Of a stretch of 40,067 bases of DNA, positions 9,463-18,049 are shown piece by piece. The position numbers and the translations under genes were made by a program. The notes beneath the pieces were generated by a model. That model was given only the letters and a program-made list of their open reading frames with translations, made no database searches and was not told the DNA's origin. Positions within the stretch are counted from its first letter, which is position 1; each line of letters opens with the position of its first letter. Source of the DNA: Actinomycetales bacterium (GTDB lineage: Bacteria; Actinomycetota; Actinomycetes; Actinomycetales; Quadrisphaeraceae); contig JAKONK010000235.1 of assembly GCA_022701985.1 (NCBI GenBank), positions 1 through 40,067 on the forward strand, written 5' to 3'.

Positions 9463-9954
9463 ATGGCACGCACCATCGCGACCTCCACCCGCACCGACCT
9501 GGCCGGCCTGCTGGCCTTCGCCCGCGAGCGCCACGATGGGGTGCTCACGACCTTCCGCCGCGACGGGTCCCTGCAGTCCTCCCCCGTGACGTGCGGGGTG
9601 GCGATGTCGCTGCCCGGTGCCGACGGGTCTGTCGAGCAGGCGCGGTTCGTGGTGTCGACCTACCCCGACCGCGCCAAGGCGGTGAACCTGCGCCGCGACC
9701 CGCGGGCCTCGCTGGTGGTGCTGTCCCCGGGCTTCGGCAACGAGTGGGTGCAGGTCGACGGGACCGCTGAGGTCGTCGACGGGGAGGACGCGGTGGAGCC
9801 GCTGGTGGAGTACTTCCGCTGCATCTCCGGGGAGCACCCGGACTGGGAGGAGTACCGCCGGGCGATGCGCGACCAGGGCAAGTCGCTGATCAGCATCGCG
9901 CCCACGCGCTGGGGCCCGATCGCCACCGGCGGCTTCCCCGCGCGCCTGGCCTAG
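9463..9954 (+). CDS. PPOX-class (F420- or FMN-binding split-barrel) oxidoreductase
   Basis: This 163-residue protein has the split-barrel flavin fold of the pyridoxamine-5'-phosphate-oxidase superfamily. It has the GVLTTFRRDGSLQSSPVTCG entry strands, FVVSTYPDRAKAVNLRRDPRASLVV with the cofactor-binding basic residues, and the late SLISIAPTRWGP segment typical of actinobacterial F420-dependent members. The substrate and cofactor are not proven. The track start at 9454 (MLA) lies inside the probable -10 box, and ATG 9463 is preferred. Its TAG stop overlaps the stop of the convergent GCS2 gene in the palindrome CTAG. Confidence 0.85.
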   Translation: MARTIATSTRTDLAGLLAFARERHDGVLTTFRRDGSLQSSPVTCGVAMSLPGADGSVEQARFVVSTYPDRAKAVNLRRDPRASLVVLSPGFGNEWVQVDGTAEVVDGEDAVEPLVEYFRCISGEHPDWEEYRRAMRDQGKSLISIAPTRWGPIATGGFPARLA

Positions 9955-11540
9955 GTCTCCAGCGGCCAGGTGTGCACCGGTGCGCCGGCCTCCATGTGGT
10001 CGGCGTAGCGCTCCACCAGGCCCGCGAGCGCCGCGGGGCGGTCGGCGCCGCGCGCCTCGAGCGCGGCGGCGGTGCGGACCTGCCAGGTGGCGCCGTTGCG
10101 TCCGGAGGCGGCGCGCGCCCGTGCCACCTCGAGGTAGCGGTCGGCGACGGCGCCCTCGACCCCGGCGGCGGCGAGCCCGTCGGCGGCCAGGGGCAGGACG
10201 ACGTCGAGCAGCAGCCGGCGCGCGTCCACCCGTCCCAGGCCGGGCCAGGGCAGGTGGGCACCCAGGCCGTGGCGGGCGGCGTCGAACAGGCCGTCGACGG
10301 CGGCGGCGTGGGGCAGGAGCGCGGTGGGGTCGGGGCCGGCCTCGCGCAGACCGCGGACGGCCCCCAGCCACACCGCGGCGTCGGTGAAGGCGTCCAGCAC
10401 CGTGGGGGCGGCGGGGAGCACCCGGTTCTCCACGCGCAGGTGCGGGCGCGCGGGCAGCCCGCCGCGGGCGGGGGTCACGTCGTAGACGGGGCGGTTCCAG
10501 CGCCACACCGTGCCGCCGTGCAGGCACAGCTCCGGCAGGGCGGGGACCCTCCCGGCGGCCAGCTCGGCGAGGGGGTCCTCCTCGGAGCTCTGGGGCAGCA
10601 GCGGCGGGAAGCACCGGACGTTCTGGGCGAACAGCTCCCGCGCGCCGTGGGGGTCGGCGCCCGGGCCCGAGCGGGATCCGGGACGCAGCCACTCGTCACC
10701 GGGGAAGACGCGGGGGGCGACACCGGTGCGGGCGTGCTCGCGGGAGCGGACGTCGACGGACTGGGTGAACAGGGGGATGCGGGTCTCGGCCCACACCCGG
10801 CGTCCCAGGGCGAAGGGGCTGTTGGCCCCCAGGGCCACCTGCGGGCCCATGAGCAGCTGGGCGGCGTTCCAGGTGTCGGCGAAGTCCTCCGGGGCCACCT
10901 TGAGGTGCACCTGGGTGCTGGTGCAGGCGCCCTCGGCGGCCAACGACCCCAGCTGGTGGCGCAGACCCTCGGCCCCTCCGTCACGACGGCCACCGGGCGG
11001 ACGGATGTCGAGCTCGAGGTCCTCCCCCCGGGCGGCGAGCACCGCCTCCTGCAGCGCCCGGTAGCGCGGGGAGCGGGTCATCCACCCCGGCGCGAGGTGC
11101 TCCGGCGCCAGGGTGGGCAGGATCCCCGTCATCAGCAGCCGCGCACCGGCCTCGCGGGCCCGGGCGCCGACCGCGTCCAGCCGCGAGCGCAGGCCCCGTT
11201 CCAGCTCGGCGAGCCCTGCGCCGGCGAGGGTGGTGGGCGGGGCGTTCAGCTCCAGGGTGTGGGCGCTGATCTCCGGGCCCCACAGCGCGGCGTCGGGGGT
11301 GCCGGCGATGCGGGCCAGCACGTCCTCGTTGCAGCGGGCCGGGGCGCCGGTGGCGGGGTCGGTGAGCACCAGCTCGAGCTCGAGCCCGACCTCGGGGGCC
11401 CCCGCGTCGAACACCCGTCCGAGGGGGCTCCGGTCACCCGCGAGCATTCCCGCGAGCGCGGTGAGGTCCTGCTGCAGCTTGGCGCGGTGCTCGCGCAGCC
11501 GGTCCGGTCCCAGCGCGTCGGGGTCGACCTCCTGGCCCAC
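9951..11540 (-). CDS. Glutamate-cysteine ligase family (GCS2) protein
   Basis: This protein of about 529 residues belongs to the actinobacterial GCS2-type carboxylate-amine ligases. It has the acidic metal/nucleotide strand EVGLELELVL, the segments MTGILPTLAPEHLAPGW and ACTSTQVHLKVAPEDFADTW, and NSPFALGRRVWAETRIPLF and HLRVENRVLPAAPTVLDAF. Members join glutamate to an amine such as cysteine; which one is used here cannot be told. The track start is GTG 11561. GTG 11540 has GAGGAGG five bases before it and is preferred. The gene is divergent from sbcD and meets the PPOX gene stop to stop. No ergothioneine genes are nearby, so an EgtA role is not supported by context. Confidence 0.8.
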   Translation of the reverse strand: MGQEVDPDALGPDRLREHRAKLQQDLTALAGMLAGDRSPLGRVFDAGAPEVGLELELVLTDPATGAPARCNEDVLARIAGTPDAALWGPEISAHTLELNAPPTTLAGAGLAELERGLRSRLDAVGARAREAGARLLMTGILPTLAPEHLAPGWMTRSPRYRALQEAVLAARGEDLELDIRPPGGRRDGGAEGLRHQLGSLAAEGACTSTQVHLKVAPEDFADTWNAAQLLMGPQVALGANSPFALGRRVWAETRIPLFTQSVDVRSREHARTGVAPRVFPGDEWLRPGSRSGPGADPHGARELFAQNVRCFPPLLPQSSEEDPLAELAAGRVPALPELCLHGGTVWRWNRPVYDVTPARGGLPARPHLRVENRVLPAAPTVLDAFTDAAVWLGAVRGLREAGPDPTALLPHAAAVDGLFDAARHGLGAHLPWPGLGRVDARRLLLDVVLPLAADGLAAAGVEGAVADRYLEVARARAASGRNGATWQVRTAAALEARGADRPAALAGLVERYADHMEAGAPVHTWPLET

Positions 11541-11592
11541 GGCCACCTCCTCAGCACCCACCCCGGCGCGACGGGCTGTCGGTGGGGCGGCC

Positions 11593-11598
11593 TAGCGT
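11593..11598 (+). promoter_or_regulatory. -10 box of sbcDC, leaderless start
   Basis: TAGCGT is followed by 7 nt and GTG 11606. There is no Shine-Dalgarno sequence in the 7 nt, so a leaderless mRNA is likely. Confidence 0.55.
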
Positions 11599-11605
11599 CG
11601 CAGGG

Positions 11606-12919
11606 GTGCGGATCCTCCACACCTCCGACTGGCACCTGGGCCGCTCCTTCCACCGCGTGGGCATGCTCGAGCACCAGGCCGCCGCCCTCGACGCCCTCGT
11701 CGAGGTGGTGCGCGCCGAGCGCGTCGACGCCGTCGTCGTCGCCGGTGACGTCTACGACAGGGCCCTGCCCGCCGTCGACGCGGTCGCCGTCCTGGACGAC
11801 GCGCTGCACCGCCTCCTCGGCACCGGCGCGCAGGTGCTCCTGACCAGCGGCAACCACGACTCCGCCACCCGCCTGGGCTTCGGCGGGCGCGCCACCGAGG
11901 GCGCGGGGCTGCACCTGCGCACCCGCGTGGCCGACGCCGCCCGCCCCGTCGAGCTCGCCGACGCCCACGGCCCGGTGGCGCTGTACGGCGTCCCGTACCT
12001 GGAGCCGGGCCTGGTGGCCGGCCAGCTCGGCACCGCCCGCAGCCACGCGGCGGTCCTGGGCGAGGTGGGGTCCAGGGTGCGCGCCGACCTGGCCTCGCGC
12101 CGCGCCGGCGACGGCGCCCGGGGCCGCACCCGCGCACTGGTCGCCGCCCACGCGTTCGTCGTCGGCGGCGAGGCCAGCGGCGACGAGCGCGACATCACCG
12201 TCGGGGGCGTCGGGTCGGTGCCCGCCGGCGTGCTCCTGGGCCACCCCGACGACGGACCCGCTGGCCGCCCCGACTACCTGGCCCTGGGGCACCTCCACGG
12301 CCGCCAGGCGGTCACCGAGACCGCCCGCTACTCCGGGTCCCCGCTGGCGTACTCCTTCGGCGAGGCCGGGCGCTCCAAGGGCCACTGGCTGGTCGAGCTC
12401 GGCGCGAGCGGGGTGGAGCGGGTCGACGCCGTCGACGTGACCCCGCCCCGGGCCCTGGCGCTGCTGCGGGGCCGCCTGGAGCACCTGCTGAGCGCCTCCG
12501 AGCACGCCGGGGCCGAGGGCGCGTGGTGCCAGGTGGTGCTCACCGACCCCGAGCGCCCCCGCGAGCCGATGGCCGCGCTGCGCACCCGCTTCCCCCACGT
12601 GCTGGTGCTCTCCTGGGAGCCCGACCCGGTCCCCGGCGCCCGGCGCCCGGCGGGCTACGCCGAGCGCGTCGCCGGCCTGGACGACGAGGCCCTGTGCTGC
12701 TCCTTCGTCGAGCACGCCCGCGGCCGCGCCGCCGACGACGGCGAGCGCTCCCTGCTGCGGGCCGCGCTGGAGGCCACCCGCACCGAGCACGTCGACGCCG
12801 ACCCCGCTCCGAGGCCGGAGCTGGCCGCCGTCGACCTGCGCGACGGCGAGCGCCCGCTCACCGGCACGTCCAGCAGCTCCGCCAGCTCTGGTGGCGCTGC
12901 CGCAGGGGTGGTGGCGTGA
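11606..12919 (+). CDS. sbcD: Exonuclease SbcD (Mre11-like nuclease subunit)
   Basis: This 437-residue metallophosphoesterase nuclease works with SbcC to cut hairpins and process double-strand ends. The metal-binding motifs are all present: SDWHLGRSF (residues 7-15), AGDVYDR (46-52), SGNHDS (81-86), the AAHAFVVGG His, and LGHLHGRQ. The track begins at 11582, but that would put the -10-like box inside the gene. GTG 11606 gives the family-typical VRILHTSDWH start. The C-terminus has a serine/alanine-rich tail. The stop overlaps the sbcC start as GTGA, which indicates coupled translation of the two subunits. Confidence 0.95.
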   Translation: MRILHTSDWHLGRSFHRVGMLEHQAAALDALVEVVRAERVDAVVVAGDVYDRALPAVDAVAVLDDALHRLLGTGAQVLLTSGNHDSATRLGFGGRATEGAGLHLRTRVADAARPVELADAHGPVALYGVPYLEPGLVAGQLGTARSHAAVLGEVGSRVRADLASRRAGDGARGRTRALVAAHAFVVGGEASGDERDITVGGVGSVPAGVLLGHPDDGPAGRPDYLALGHLHGRQAVTETARYSGSPLAYSFGEAGRSKGHWLVELGASGVERVDAVDVTPPRALALLRGRLEHLLSASEHAGAEGAWCQVVLTDPERPREPMAALRTRFPHVLVLSWEPDPVPGARRPAGYAERVAGLDDEALCCSFVEHARGRAADDGERSLLRAALEATRTEHVDADPAPRPELAAVDLRDGERPLTGTSSSSASSGGAAAGVVA

Positions 12920-15900
12920 GGCTCCACCGCCTGTCGGTGCAGGCCTTCGGGCCCTTCGCCGGCAGCGAGCAGGTCGACCTCGACGCCCTGGCCGCGGACG
13001 GCCTGTTCCTGCTGCACGGGCGGACCGGGGCGGGCAAGACCAGCGTGCTGGACGCGGTCTGCTTCGCCCTCTACGGCGCCGTCCCGGGCGCCCGCGCCGC
13101 CGCGGCCCCCGACCTGCGCTCCCACCACGCCGCCCCCGACCTGCCGCCGGTGGTCGAGCTGGAGCTGACCGTCGGCGGGCGTCGGCTGCGGGTGGAGCGC
13201 TCCCCGGCCTGGCAGCGGCCCAAGCGCCGCGGCGAGGGCACCACCACCGAGCAGGCGCGCACCCTGCTCAGCGAGCACGCCCCCGATCACCCCGAGGCCG
13301 GGGACGACGGGTGGCGGCCGCTGTCGTCGCGCAACGACGAGGCCGCGCAGCTCGTCACGGACCTGCTGGGCATGGGCCTGGCGCAGTTCGCCACCGTGGT
13401 GCTGCTGCCCCAGGGCCAGTTCGCCGCCTTCCTGCGCTCCGGGGTCGCCGAGCGCCGGGCGCTGCTGCAGCACCTGTTCGCCACCGACCGCTTCGAGCGC
13501 GCCGAGCGGTGGCTGGTGGCCGAGCGCACCCGGAGCGCCGCGGCGCTGGAGCGGGCCACCGCAGCGCTGGTCTCGACCGCCGAGCGCGCCGAGCACACCG
13601 CCGCCGAGTGGGCTCCGGCACCTCCCGAGGGGAACGGTGACGAGGCTGGCGGGCTCGGCGGGCTGGAGCAGCTGGTCGACCGCGTGGCCCAGCTGGCCGG
13701 GGCCGTGAGCGCCGCGGCCGCCTCCGCGGAGGCCCACCGCTCCTCCACCGCGTCTGCGGCCCGCGAGGCGCAGGCCCACGAGCACGCCGCGCGGACCACC
13801 GCCGACCGGGCGCAGCGCCGCGCCGAGCTGGGCTCGCAGCGCCGCGTCCTGCTCCAGGCCGAGCGGGGCGTCGCCGCCCAGCGCACCGAGCTGGCGGCGG
13901 CGGCGGCCGCGGCAGGTCTGGCCGGTCACCTGCACGCCGCGCGGACCGCAGACGCCGTCCTGCACGCCGCCACCACCCGCGCCGGCGCCGCTGCCGCGCA
14001 CCTGGCCGAGGTCGCCGGGGCCGCCGGCACCCCCGGGGCGGAGCAGGAGCCGGCGACCTCCCAGCACCTGCGCGAGCGCGCCGCCGAGCACCGCCGCGAG
14101 CAGGGCCGCCTGAGCGAGCTGGTGGCGCTGGAGTCCGACCTGGTGTCCCGGCAGGCGCAGGCCCGTGAGGTGGCCGCCGAGCACGAGCGGGTCCACGTCC
14201 AGCAGCAGCGCGTGGTGGGAGAGCGCGAGCAGCACGCGCTCCGCCGCACCGACCTGGCCGAGCAGCTCAGCGCCCACGCCGACCGGGCCTCGCTCGCCCC
14301 GGCGGCCGCTGCAGCGCTCGAGGAGGCCGAGCGCCTGCTGGAGCACGCACGCGCGGCCGACGCCCTGGGGGTCCGGCACGCCACCGCGGCCGAGGGGACC
14401 CGGGAGGCGGCGCAGACCGCGCTGGAGGCCCGCGCGACGTGGCTGGACGCTCGTCAGGTGCGGCTGGACGGCGTCGCCGCCGAGCTGGCCGCCCGTCTGC
14501 TGCCCGGTGCGGCCTGCCCGGTGTGCGGCGCCTGCGAGCACCCCGCTCCCGCGGCTCCCCCCGACCCCGGCGGCGCAGCGGGGGCTGCGGGCTCGGGCAG
14601 CAGCGCGGCCGCCGCCGAGGACGCCGCCCAGCAGCGCTGGGACCTCGCCGAGGCAGCCGCGACGTCGGCCCAGCAGCGCCTCGACGACCTCCGGCGCGAG
14701 GTGGTCGCCGCTCGCGCCCGAGCCGGTGACCTGAGCACCGCGGAGGCCGCTGGACGCGTCGAGGACGCGCGTGTCCGGGCTGCGGCCGCAGCGTCCGCTG
14801 CGGCGCTCGTCGAACGCCTCACGACCCAGCTGGCCGACGTCGAGGCCGCCGACGCGGCAGCGGTGCGCGCTCAGGGGCAGGTCGCGGCGTCCCTGGCGCG
14901 CCTGGGTGAGCGGGCCGAGCAGCTCGCTGTCGGCCTGGCCCGCGACTCCGCGCGCCTCGAGGGCGCCCGTGACGGCGAGGTGGGGCTCGCCGAGCGCAGC
15001 GCGCGCCTGGCCGCCCTGGCCGACGCCGCCGAGGAGCTCGCCACCGCCACCGAGGCCGAGGCCACCGCCCGCACCTCGGCGCAGGCGGCGCGCGAGACCG
15101 CCCGCGGGGCCGCGACCGCGGCGGGCTTCACCGACCTGGCCGCCGCGGTGCTCGCCGAGCGACCGGCGGGAGTGCGCCGCCACCTCGAGCAGGCCGTCGC
15201 CGAGCACGAGCGCGCCCGCGAACGGGTGCAGGCGCAGCTCGAGGAGCTGGGTGCGGCTGACCCCGCTGACCCCTCAGACGGGCTGGTGGACGGCCTGGTG
15301 GACGGCCTGGTGGACGGCCTGGTCGCGGCGCTGGACGGAGCCCGGCGCGAGCGCGAGGAGGCTGACGCCGCTGCCGACGCCGCGGTGCGCGCAGCAGAGC
15401 GCGCGCGCAGCGCCGCGCAGGTGCTGGAGCGCCTCGAGGTGGAGGTCCGCGACCGGGCTGCCGCCGCGCGGCCGCTGGCGGTCGCCGCGGAGGTCACCGG
15501 TGACCTGGCCCGCTGCGCCGAGGGCACGGGGGGCGGCAACACCCGGCGGATGAAGCTGTCGACGTTCGTGCTGGCGGCCCGGCTGGAGCAGGTGGCGGTC
15601 TCCGCCAGCGAGCGCCTGGAGGTGATGAGCGACGGCCGCTACCGCCTGGTGCACACCGACGCCCTGGAGCGCCGCGGCGCGGGCTCGGGGCTGGGGCTGA
15701 GGGTCCTGGACGCCTGGACGGGCGTGGAGCGCGACGTCGCCACCCTGTCCGGCGGTGAGACCTTCATGGCCTCCCTGGCGCTGGCGCTGGGCCTGGCCGA
15801 CGTCGTGCGCGCCGAGGGCGGCGGGACGCCGGTGGAGACCCTCTTCGTCGACGAGGGGTTCGGCACCCTCGACCCGGAGTCGCTGGAGGAGGTGATGGGC

Positions 15901-16038
15901 GTGCTGGAGCAGCTGCGCGCCGGGGGGCGCGCCGTGGGGCTCGTCAGCCACGTCCCGGAGCTGCGCACCCGCGTGCCGGCGCGCCTGGAGGTGCTCCGGA
16001 CCGCCACCGGCTCGAGGCTGCGGACCGTGCTGGGCTGA
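12916..16038 (+). CDS. sbcC: Exonuclease SbcC (Rad50-like SMC ATPase subunit)
   Basis: This 1040-residue SMC-type ATPase partners SbcD. Walker A is GRTGAGKT (35-42), the zinc-hook is CPVC at 534-537 with a further Cys at 540, the ABC signature LSGGET begins at about 944, and Walker B FVDEGFGTLD has Asp979-Glu980. Long Ala/Glu/Arg-rich coiled coils lie on both sides of the hook. GTG 12916 overlaps the sbcD stop; the track ORF starting at 12523 is a frame extension. A four-unit DGLV repeat sits in the second coiled-coil arm. An 850-residue antisense ORF (12655-15207) is a shadow. Confidence 0.95.
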   Translation: MRLHRLSVQAFGPFAGSEQVDLDALAADGLFLLHGRTGAGKTSVLDAVCFALYGAVPGARAAAAPDLRSHHAAPDLPPVVELELTVGGRRLRVERSPAWQRPKRRGEGTTTEQARTLLSEHAPDHPEAGDDGWRPLSSRNDEAAQLVTDLLGMGLAQFATVVLLPQGQFAAFLRSGVAERRALLQHLFATDRFERAERWLVAERTRSAAALERATAALVSTAERAEHTAAEWAPAPPEGNGDEAGGLGGLEQLVDRVAQLAGAVSAAAASAEAHRSSTASAAREAQAHEHAARTTADRAQRRAELGSQRRVLLQAERGVAAQRTELAAAAAAAGLAGHLHAARTADAVLHAATTRAGAAAAHLAEVAGAAGTPGAEQEPATSQHLRERAAEHRREQGRLSELVALESDLVSRQAQAREVAAEHERVHVQQQRVVGEREQHALRRTDLAEQLSAHADRASLAPAAAAALEEAERLLEHARAADALGVRHATAAEGTREAAQTALEARATWLDARQVRLDGVAAELAARLLPGAACPVCGACEHPAPAAPPDPGGAAGAAGSGSSAAAAEDAAQQRWDLAEAAATSAQQRLDDLRREVVAARARAGDLSTAEAAGRVEDARVRAAAAASAAALVERLTTQLADVEAADAAAVRAQGQVAASLARLGERAEQLAVGLARDSARLEGARDGEVGLAERSARLAALADAAEELATATEAEATARTSAQAARETARGAATAAGFTDLAAAVLAERPAGVRRHLEQAVAEHERARERVQAQLEELGAADPADPSDGLVDGLVDGLVDGLVAALDGARREREEADAAADAAVRAAERARSAAQVLERLEVEVRDRAAAARPLAVAAEVTGDLARCAEGTGGGNTRRMKLSTFVLAARLEQVAVSASERLEVMSDGRYRLVHTDALERRGAGSGLGLRVLDAWTGVERDVATLSGGETFMASLALALGLADVVRAEGGGTPVETLFVDEGFGTLDPESLEEVMGVLEQLRAGGRAVGLVSHVPELRTRVPARLEVLRTATGSRLRTVLG
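15277..15324. repeat. 12-bp tandem repeat, four units, inside sbcC
   Basis: Four units of gacggcctggtg (first and last with one change each) code DGLV four times in the C-terminal arm of SbcC. A Gly in each unit would break a regular heptad coil, so it may form a flexible joint. Confidence 0.88.
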
Positions 16039-16068
16039 GGGGGCCGGACGGGCGGGGTGGGCCGCTGG

Positions 16069-16638
16069 TCAGGTGGTGCGCCGGGCGGCCCGGCGGGCGG
16101 CGAGCTCGTCGGTGCCGGAGCCGCCGCCGTCGACCTTCTCGCTCGGCAGGGTGGCCAGCGAGGACTCCACCTCGCGCCAGACGCGGCCCACGGCGATGCC
16201 GAAGACGCCCTGCCCGCCCTGGACGAGGTCGACGACCTCCTCGGCGGAGGTGCACTCGTAGACGCTGGCGCCGTCGCTCATGAGCGTGATCTGCGCCAGG
16301 TCCTCGACCTCGCGCTCGCGCAGGTGCACGACGGCGGAGCGGATCTGCTGCAGGGAGACGCCGGTGTCGAGCAGCCGCTTGACCACCTTGAGCACGAGGA
16401 TGTCGCGGAAGCCGTAGAGCCGCTGGGTGCCCGAGCCGCTGGCGGGGCGGACGCTGGGCTCCACCAGGCCCGTGCGGGCCCAGTAGTCGAGCTGGCGGTA
16501 GGTGATCCCCGCCGCCTTGCAGGCCGTGGGGCCCCGGTAGCCCGCGTCACGGTCGAGCGCGGGGAGCGCCTCCGTGAACAGCAGGCTCTGCGCAGCGACG
16601 GACCCGCGGGTCCCGCCGCCGTCTCCCGAGCCCCTCAC
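16069..16638 (-). CDS. MerR-family transcriptional regulator, ResR/McdR-like (Rv1830 position)
   Basis: This 189-residue DNA-binding protein has a MerR helix-turn-helix (about residues 37-62: GPTACKAAGITYRQLDYWAR, then GLVEPSVRPA) with a dimer helix LKVVKRLLDTGVSLQQIRSAV and a C-terminal region of unknown ligand. In mycobacteria the gene at this place, Rv1830, controls growth and division timing; the same role here is inferred from position and sequence type. The track start is 16665, but GTG 16638 has AGGAGG five bases upstream and is clearly better. Its own -10-like TACCGT lies at 16692-16697. It is the last gene of the gcvH-garA-ftsR group and converges on sbcC with a 30-bp gap. Confidence 0.85.
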   Translation of the reverse strand: MRGSGDGGGTRGSVAAQSLLFTEALPALDRDAGYRGPTACKAAGITYRQLDYWARTGLVEPSVRPASGSGTQRLYGFRDILVLKVVKRLLDTGVSLQQIRSAVVHLREREVEDLAQITLMSDGASVYECTSAEEVVDLVQGGQGVFGIAVGRVWREVESSLATLPSEKVDGGGSGTDELAARRAARRTT

Positions 16639-16691
16639 GCGGACCTCCTGTCCTCGCGACGGCACCAGGTCGGGCGCACGTCGTCTCCATG

Positions 16692-16697
16692 ACGGTA
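16692..16697 (-). promoter_or_regulatory. Possible -10 box of resR-like gene
   Basis: TACCGT on the minus strand would give a leader of roughly 45-50 nt that carries the AGGAGG site used for GTG 16638. It suggests separate expression from the DUF151 gene. Confidence 0.4.
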
Positions 16698-16732
16698 GGG
16701 CCGCCCACGGCGCCCGTCAACGACGGAGGCCC

Positions 16733-17239
16733 TCAACGGCCGGGCGTGTCGGTCCCCGGCGTGTCGTCTCCGCCGGGGGCCTCGAAGTCCTCGGCGCTCA
16801 CGTGGTCGAGGAACTCGCGGAACTTCTCGACCTCGTCCTCGTCCTGCTCAGGGGCGGGCAGGCCGCCGGTCTCGAGCACCTCCTCGGCGCCCAGGATCGG
16901 GGACCCGGTCCGCAGGGCCAGGGCGATCGCGTCGGAGGACCGGGCGCTGACCGTCAGACCGCCGTCGAGGACGAGCTCGGCGTGGTAGACGCCGTCGGTC
17001 ACCGACACGATGCGCACCTCGACCAGCTGGCGGCCGACCGCGGTGATGACGTCCTTCAGCAGGTCGTGGGTCAGGGGCCTCGGCGGCACGACGCCCTGCT
17101 GGGCGAAGGCGATGGCACTGGCCTCGGGAGCCCCGATCCAGATGGGCAGGAAGCGGTCGCCGTCGCGCTCCCGCAGCAGCACGATGGGGTTGTTCGAGGG
17201 CATCTCGACCCTGACACCCACGACGTCCAGCTCACGCAC
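16733..17239 (-). CDS. Bifunctional nuclease family protein (DUF151)
   Basis: This 168-residue protein matches the DUF151/bifunctional nuclease family with VRELDVVGVRVEMPSNNP, LPIWIGAPEASAIAFAQQG, RPLTHDLLKDVI and SARSSDAIALALR in the usual order. The tail is acidic (EDEVEKFREFLDHVSAEDF), as in other actinobacterial members. The biochemical role of the actinobacterial protein is not settled. The track start at 17317 overlaps ftsR. GTG 17239 gives the family N-terminus and is preceded by TACGGT with a 6-nt gap, so it may be leaderless. It sits between the two MerR genes exactly as Rv1829 does. Confidence 0.9.
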   Translation of the reverse strand: MRELDVVGVRVEMPSNNPIVLLRERDGDRFLPIWIGAPEASAIAFAQQGVVPPRPLTHDLLKDVITAVGRQLVEVRIVSVTDGVYHAELVLDGGLTVSARSSDAIALALRTGSPILGAEEVLETGGLPAPEQDEDEVEKFREFLDHVSAEDFEAPGGDDTPGTDTPGR

Positions 17240-17245
17240 CCGCCC

Positions 17246-17251
17246 ACCGTA
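17246..17251 (-). promoter_or_regulatory. -10 box of DUF151 gene, possible leaderless start
   Basis: TACGGT on the minus strand is followed by 6 nt and GTG 17239, with no ribosome-binding site. It lies just past the ftsR stop. Confidence 0.45.
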
Positions 17252-17265
17252 ACCCCCGGTCGGGC

Positions 17266-18042
17266 TCACGACCGGGCCGGCACCGCCGGCACCGTGATCA
17301 CCTGGTCGAGGGCGCACCCCAGGGCCGCGGCGTGCAGCGCGAGCATCGACGCCACCAGCTCGTTGCCCACCCGCTGCGCCTCGCCGTCGCCGTCGGCGGA
17401 GCGCTGGCGCCGCAGGGGGCTCACCACCTGCTCCACGAGGGCCGCCTCGTGACCGACGGCGCTGCGCAGCGCCCGCAGGTGGCGTGGCTCGATGCCGTGG
17501 TCGGCCAGCACGCGAGCCGCCCGCACCAGGTCGAGGGCGGCCGCGGGGTAGTGGCCCGCGCTCTCGCGGGGCAGCAAGCCGTGGTCCTCCAGCGCCTCGA
17601 GCAGCCCGGTCGCGCCGCCGGCGGCCTCGAGCGCCTCGGCGCGCGTCACAGCGGCGGGCTCCGTCGGGGCCTCGGCCTCGGGAGCCGGGGCCGGCGCGCG
17701 GGGCGGGACCGGCGCCGGGTCGGCGGGCACCTCCGGAGCGGCGGCGGGCCCGAGGCCGGCGTCCTGGGCGTCGAGGTGGGCGCGGATGACCCGCAGCGGC
17801 AGGTACTGGTCGCGCTGGAGGGTCAGGACGGCGCGCAGGCGCTCGACGTCGGCCGGGGCGAACTTGCGGTAGCCGCTCGGGGTGCGCTGGGGGGAGACCA
17901 GACCCCGGTCCTCGAGGAACCGGACCTTGGAGTGCGACACGTCGGGGAACTCGGGCGCCAGGCGCGAGAGCAGCTCCCCGATGGTGAGCAGCGGCTCCTC
18001 GCTGCGGCCGGCGGCCCCCGAGCCCTGCGGGGGCGGGGTCAC
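17266..18042 (-). CDS. ftsR: MerR-family regulator FtsR (Rv1828-like)
   Basis: This 258-residue MerR-type regulator has an N-terminal winged helix-turn-helix at about residues 18-75 (LLTIGELLSRLAPEFPDVSH, KVRFLEDRGLVSPQRTPSGY, RKFAPADVERL). A Pro/Ala/Glu-rich linker follows (about 95-135), then a second all-helical domain. The variant LAPEFPDVSHSKVRFLE is specific to the FtsR group, which in Corynebacterium activates the division gene ftsZ; that role here is by homology. GTG 18042 starts 7 nt after the garA stop, with no ribosome-binding site seen, so coupling to garA is likely. The Pro-rich linker is longer than needed and probably disordered. Confidence 0.9.
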   Translation of the reverse strand: MTPPPQGSGAAGRSEEPLLTIGELLSRLAPEFPDVSHSKVRFLEDRGLVSPQRTPSGYRKFAPADVERLRAVLTLQRDQYLPLRVIRAHLDAQDAGLGPAAAPEVPADPAPVPPRAPAPAPEAEAPTEPAAVTRAEALEAAGGATGLLEALEDHGLLPRESAGHYPAAALDLVRAARVLADHGIEPRHLRALRSAVGHEAALVEQVVSPLRRQRSADGDGEAQRVGNELVASMLALHAAALGCALDQVITVPAVPARS

Positions 18043-18049
18043 CGCAGCG

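Noticed and set aside
9951-11540. GCS2 protein as EgtA of ergothioneine synthesis
   Set aside because: No egtB, egtC, egtD or egtE is nearby, and the family has several substrates.
12655-15207. 850-codon open frame on the minus strand
   Set aside because: It is antisense to sbcD and sbcC, which carry all expected catalytic motifs. The translation is low complexity.
16038-16069. Terminator between sbcC and the resR-like gene
   Set aside because: The 30-bp gap has GC-rich runs but no stem longer than a few bases that I can support.
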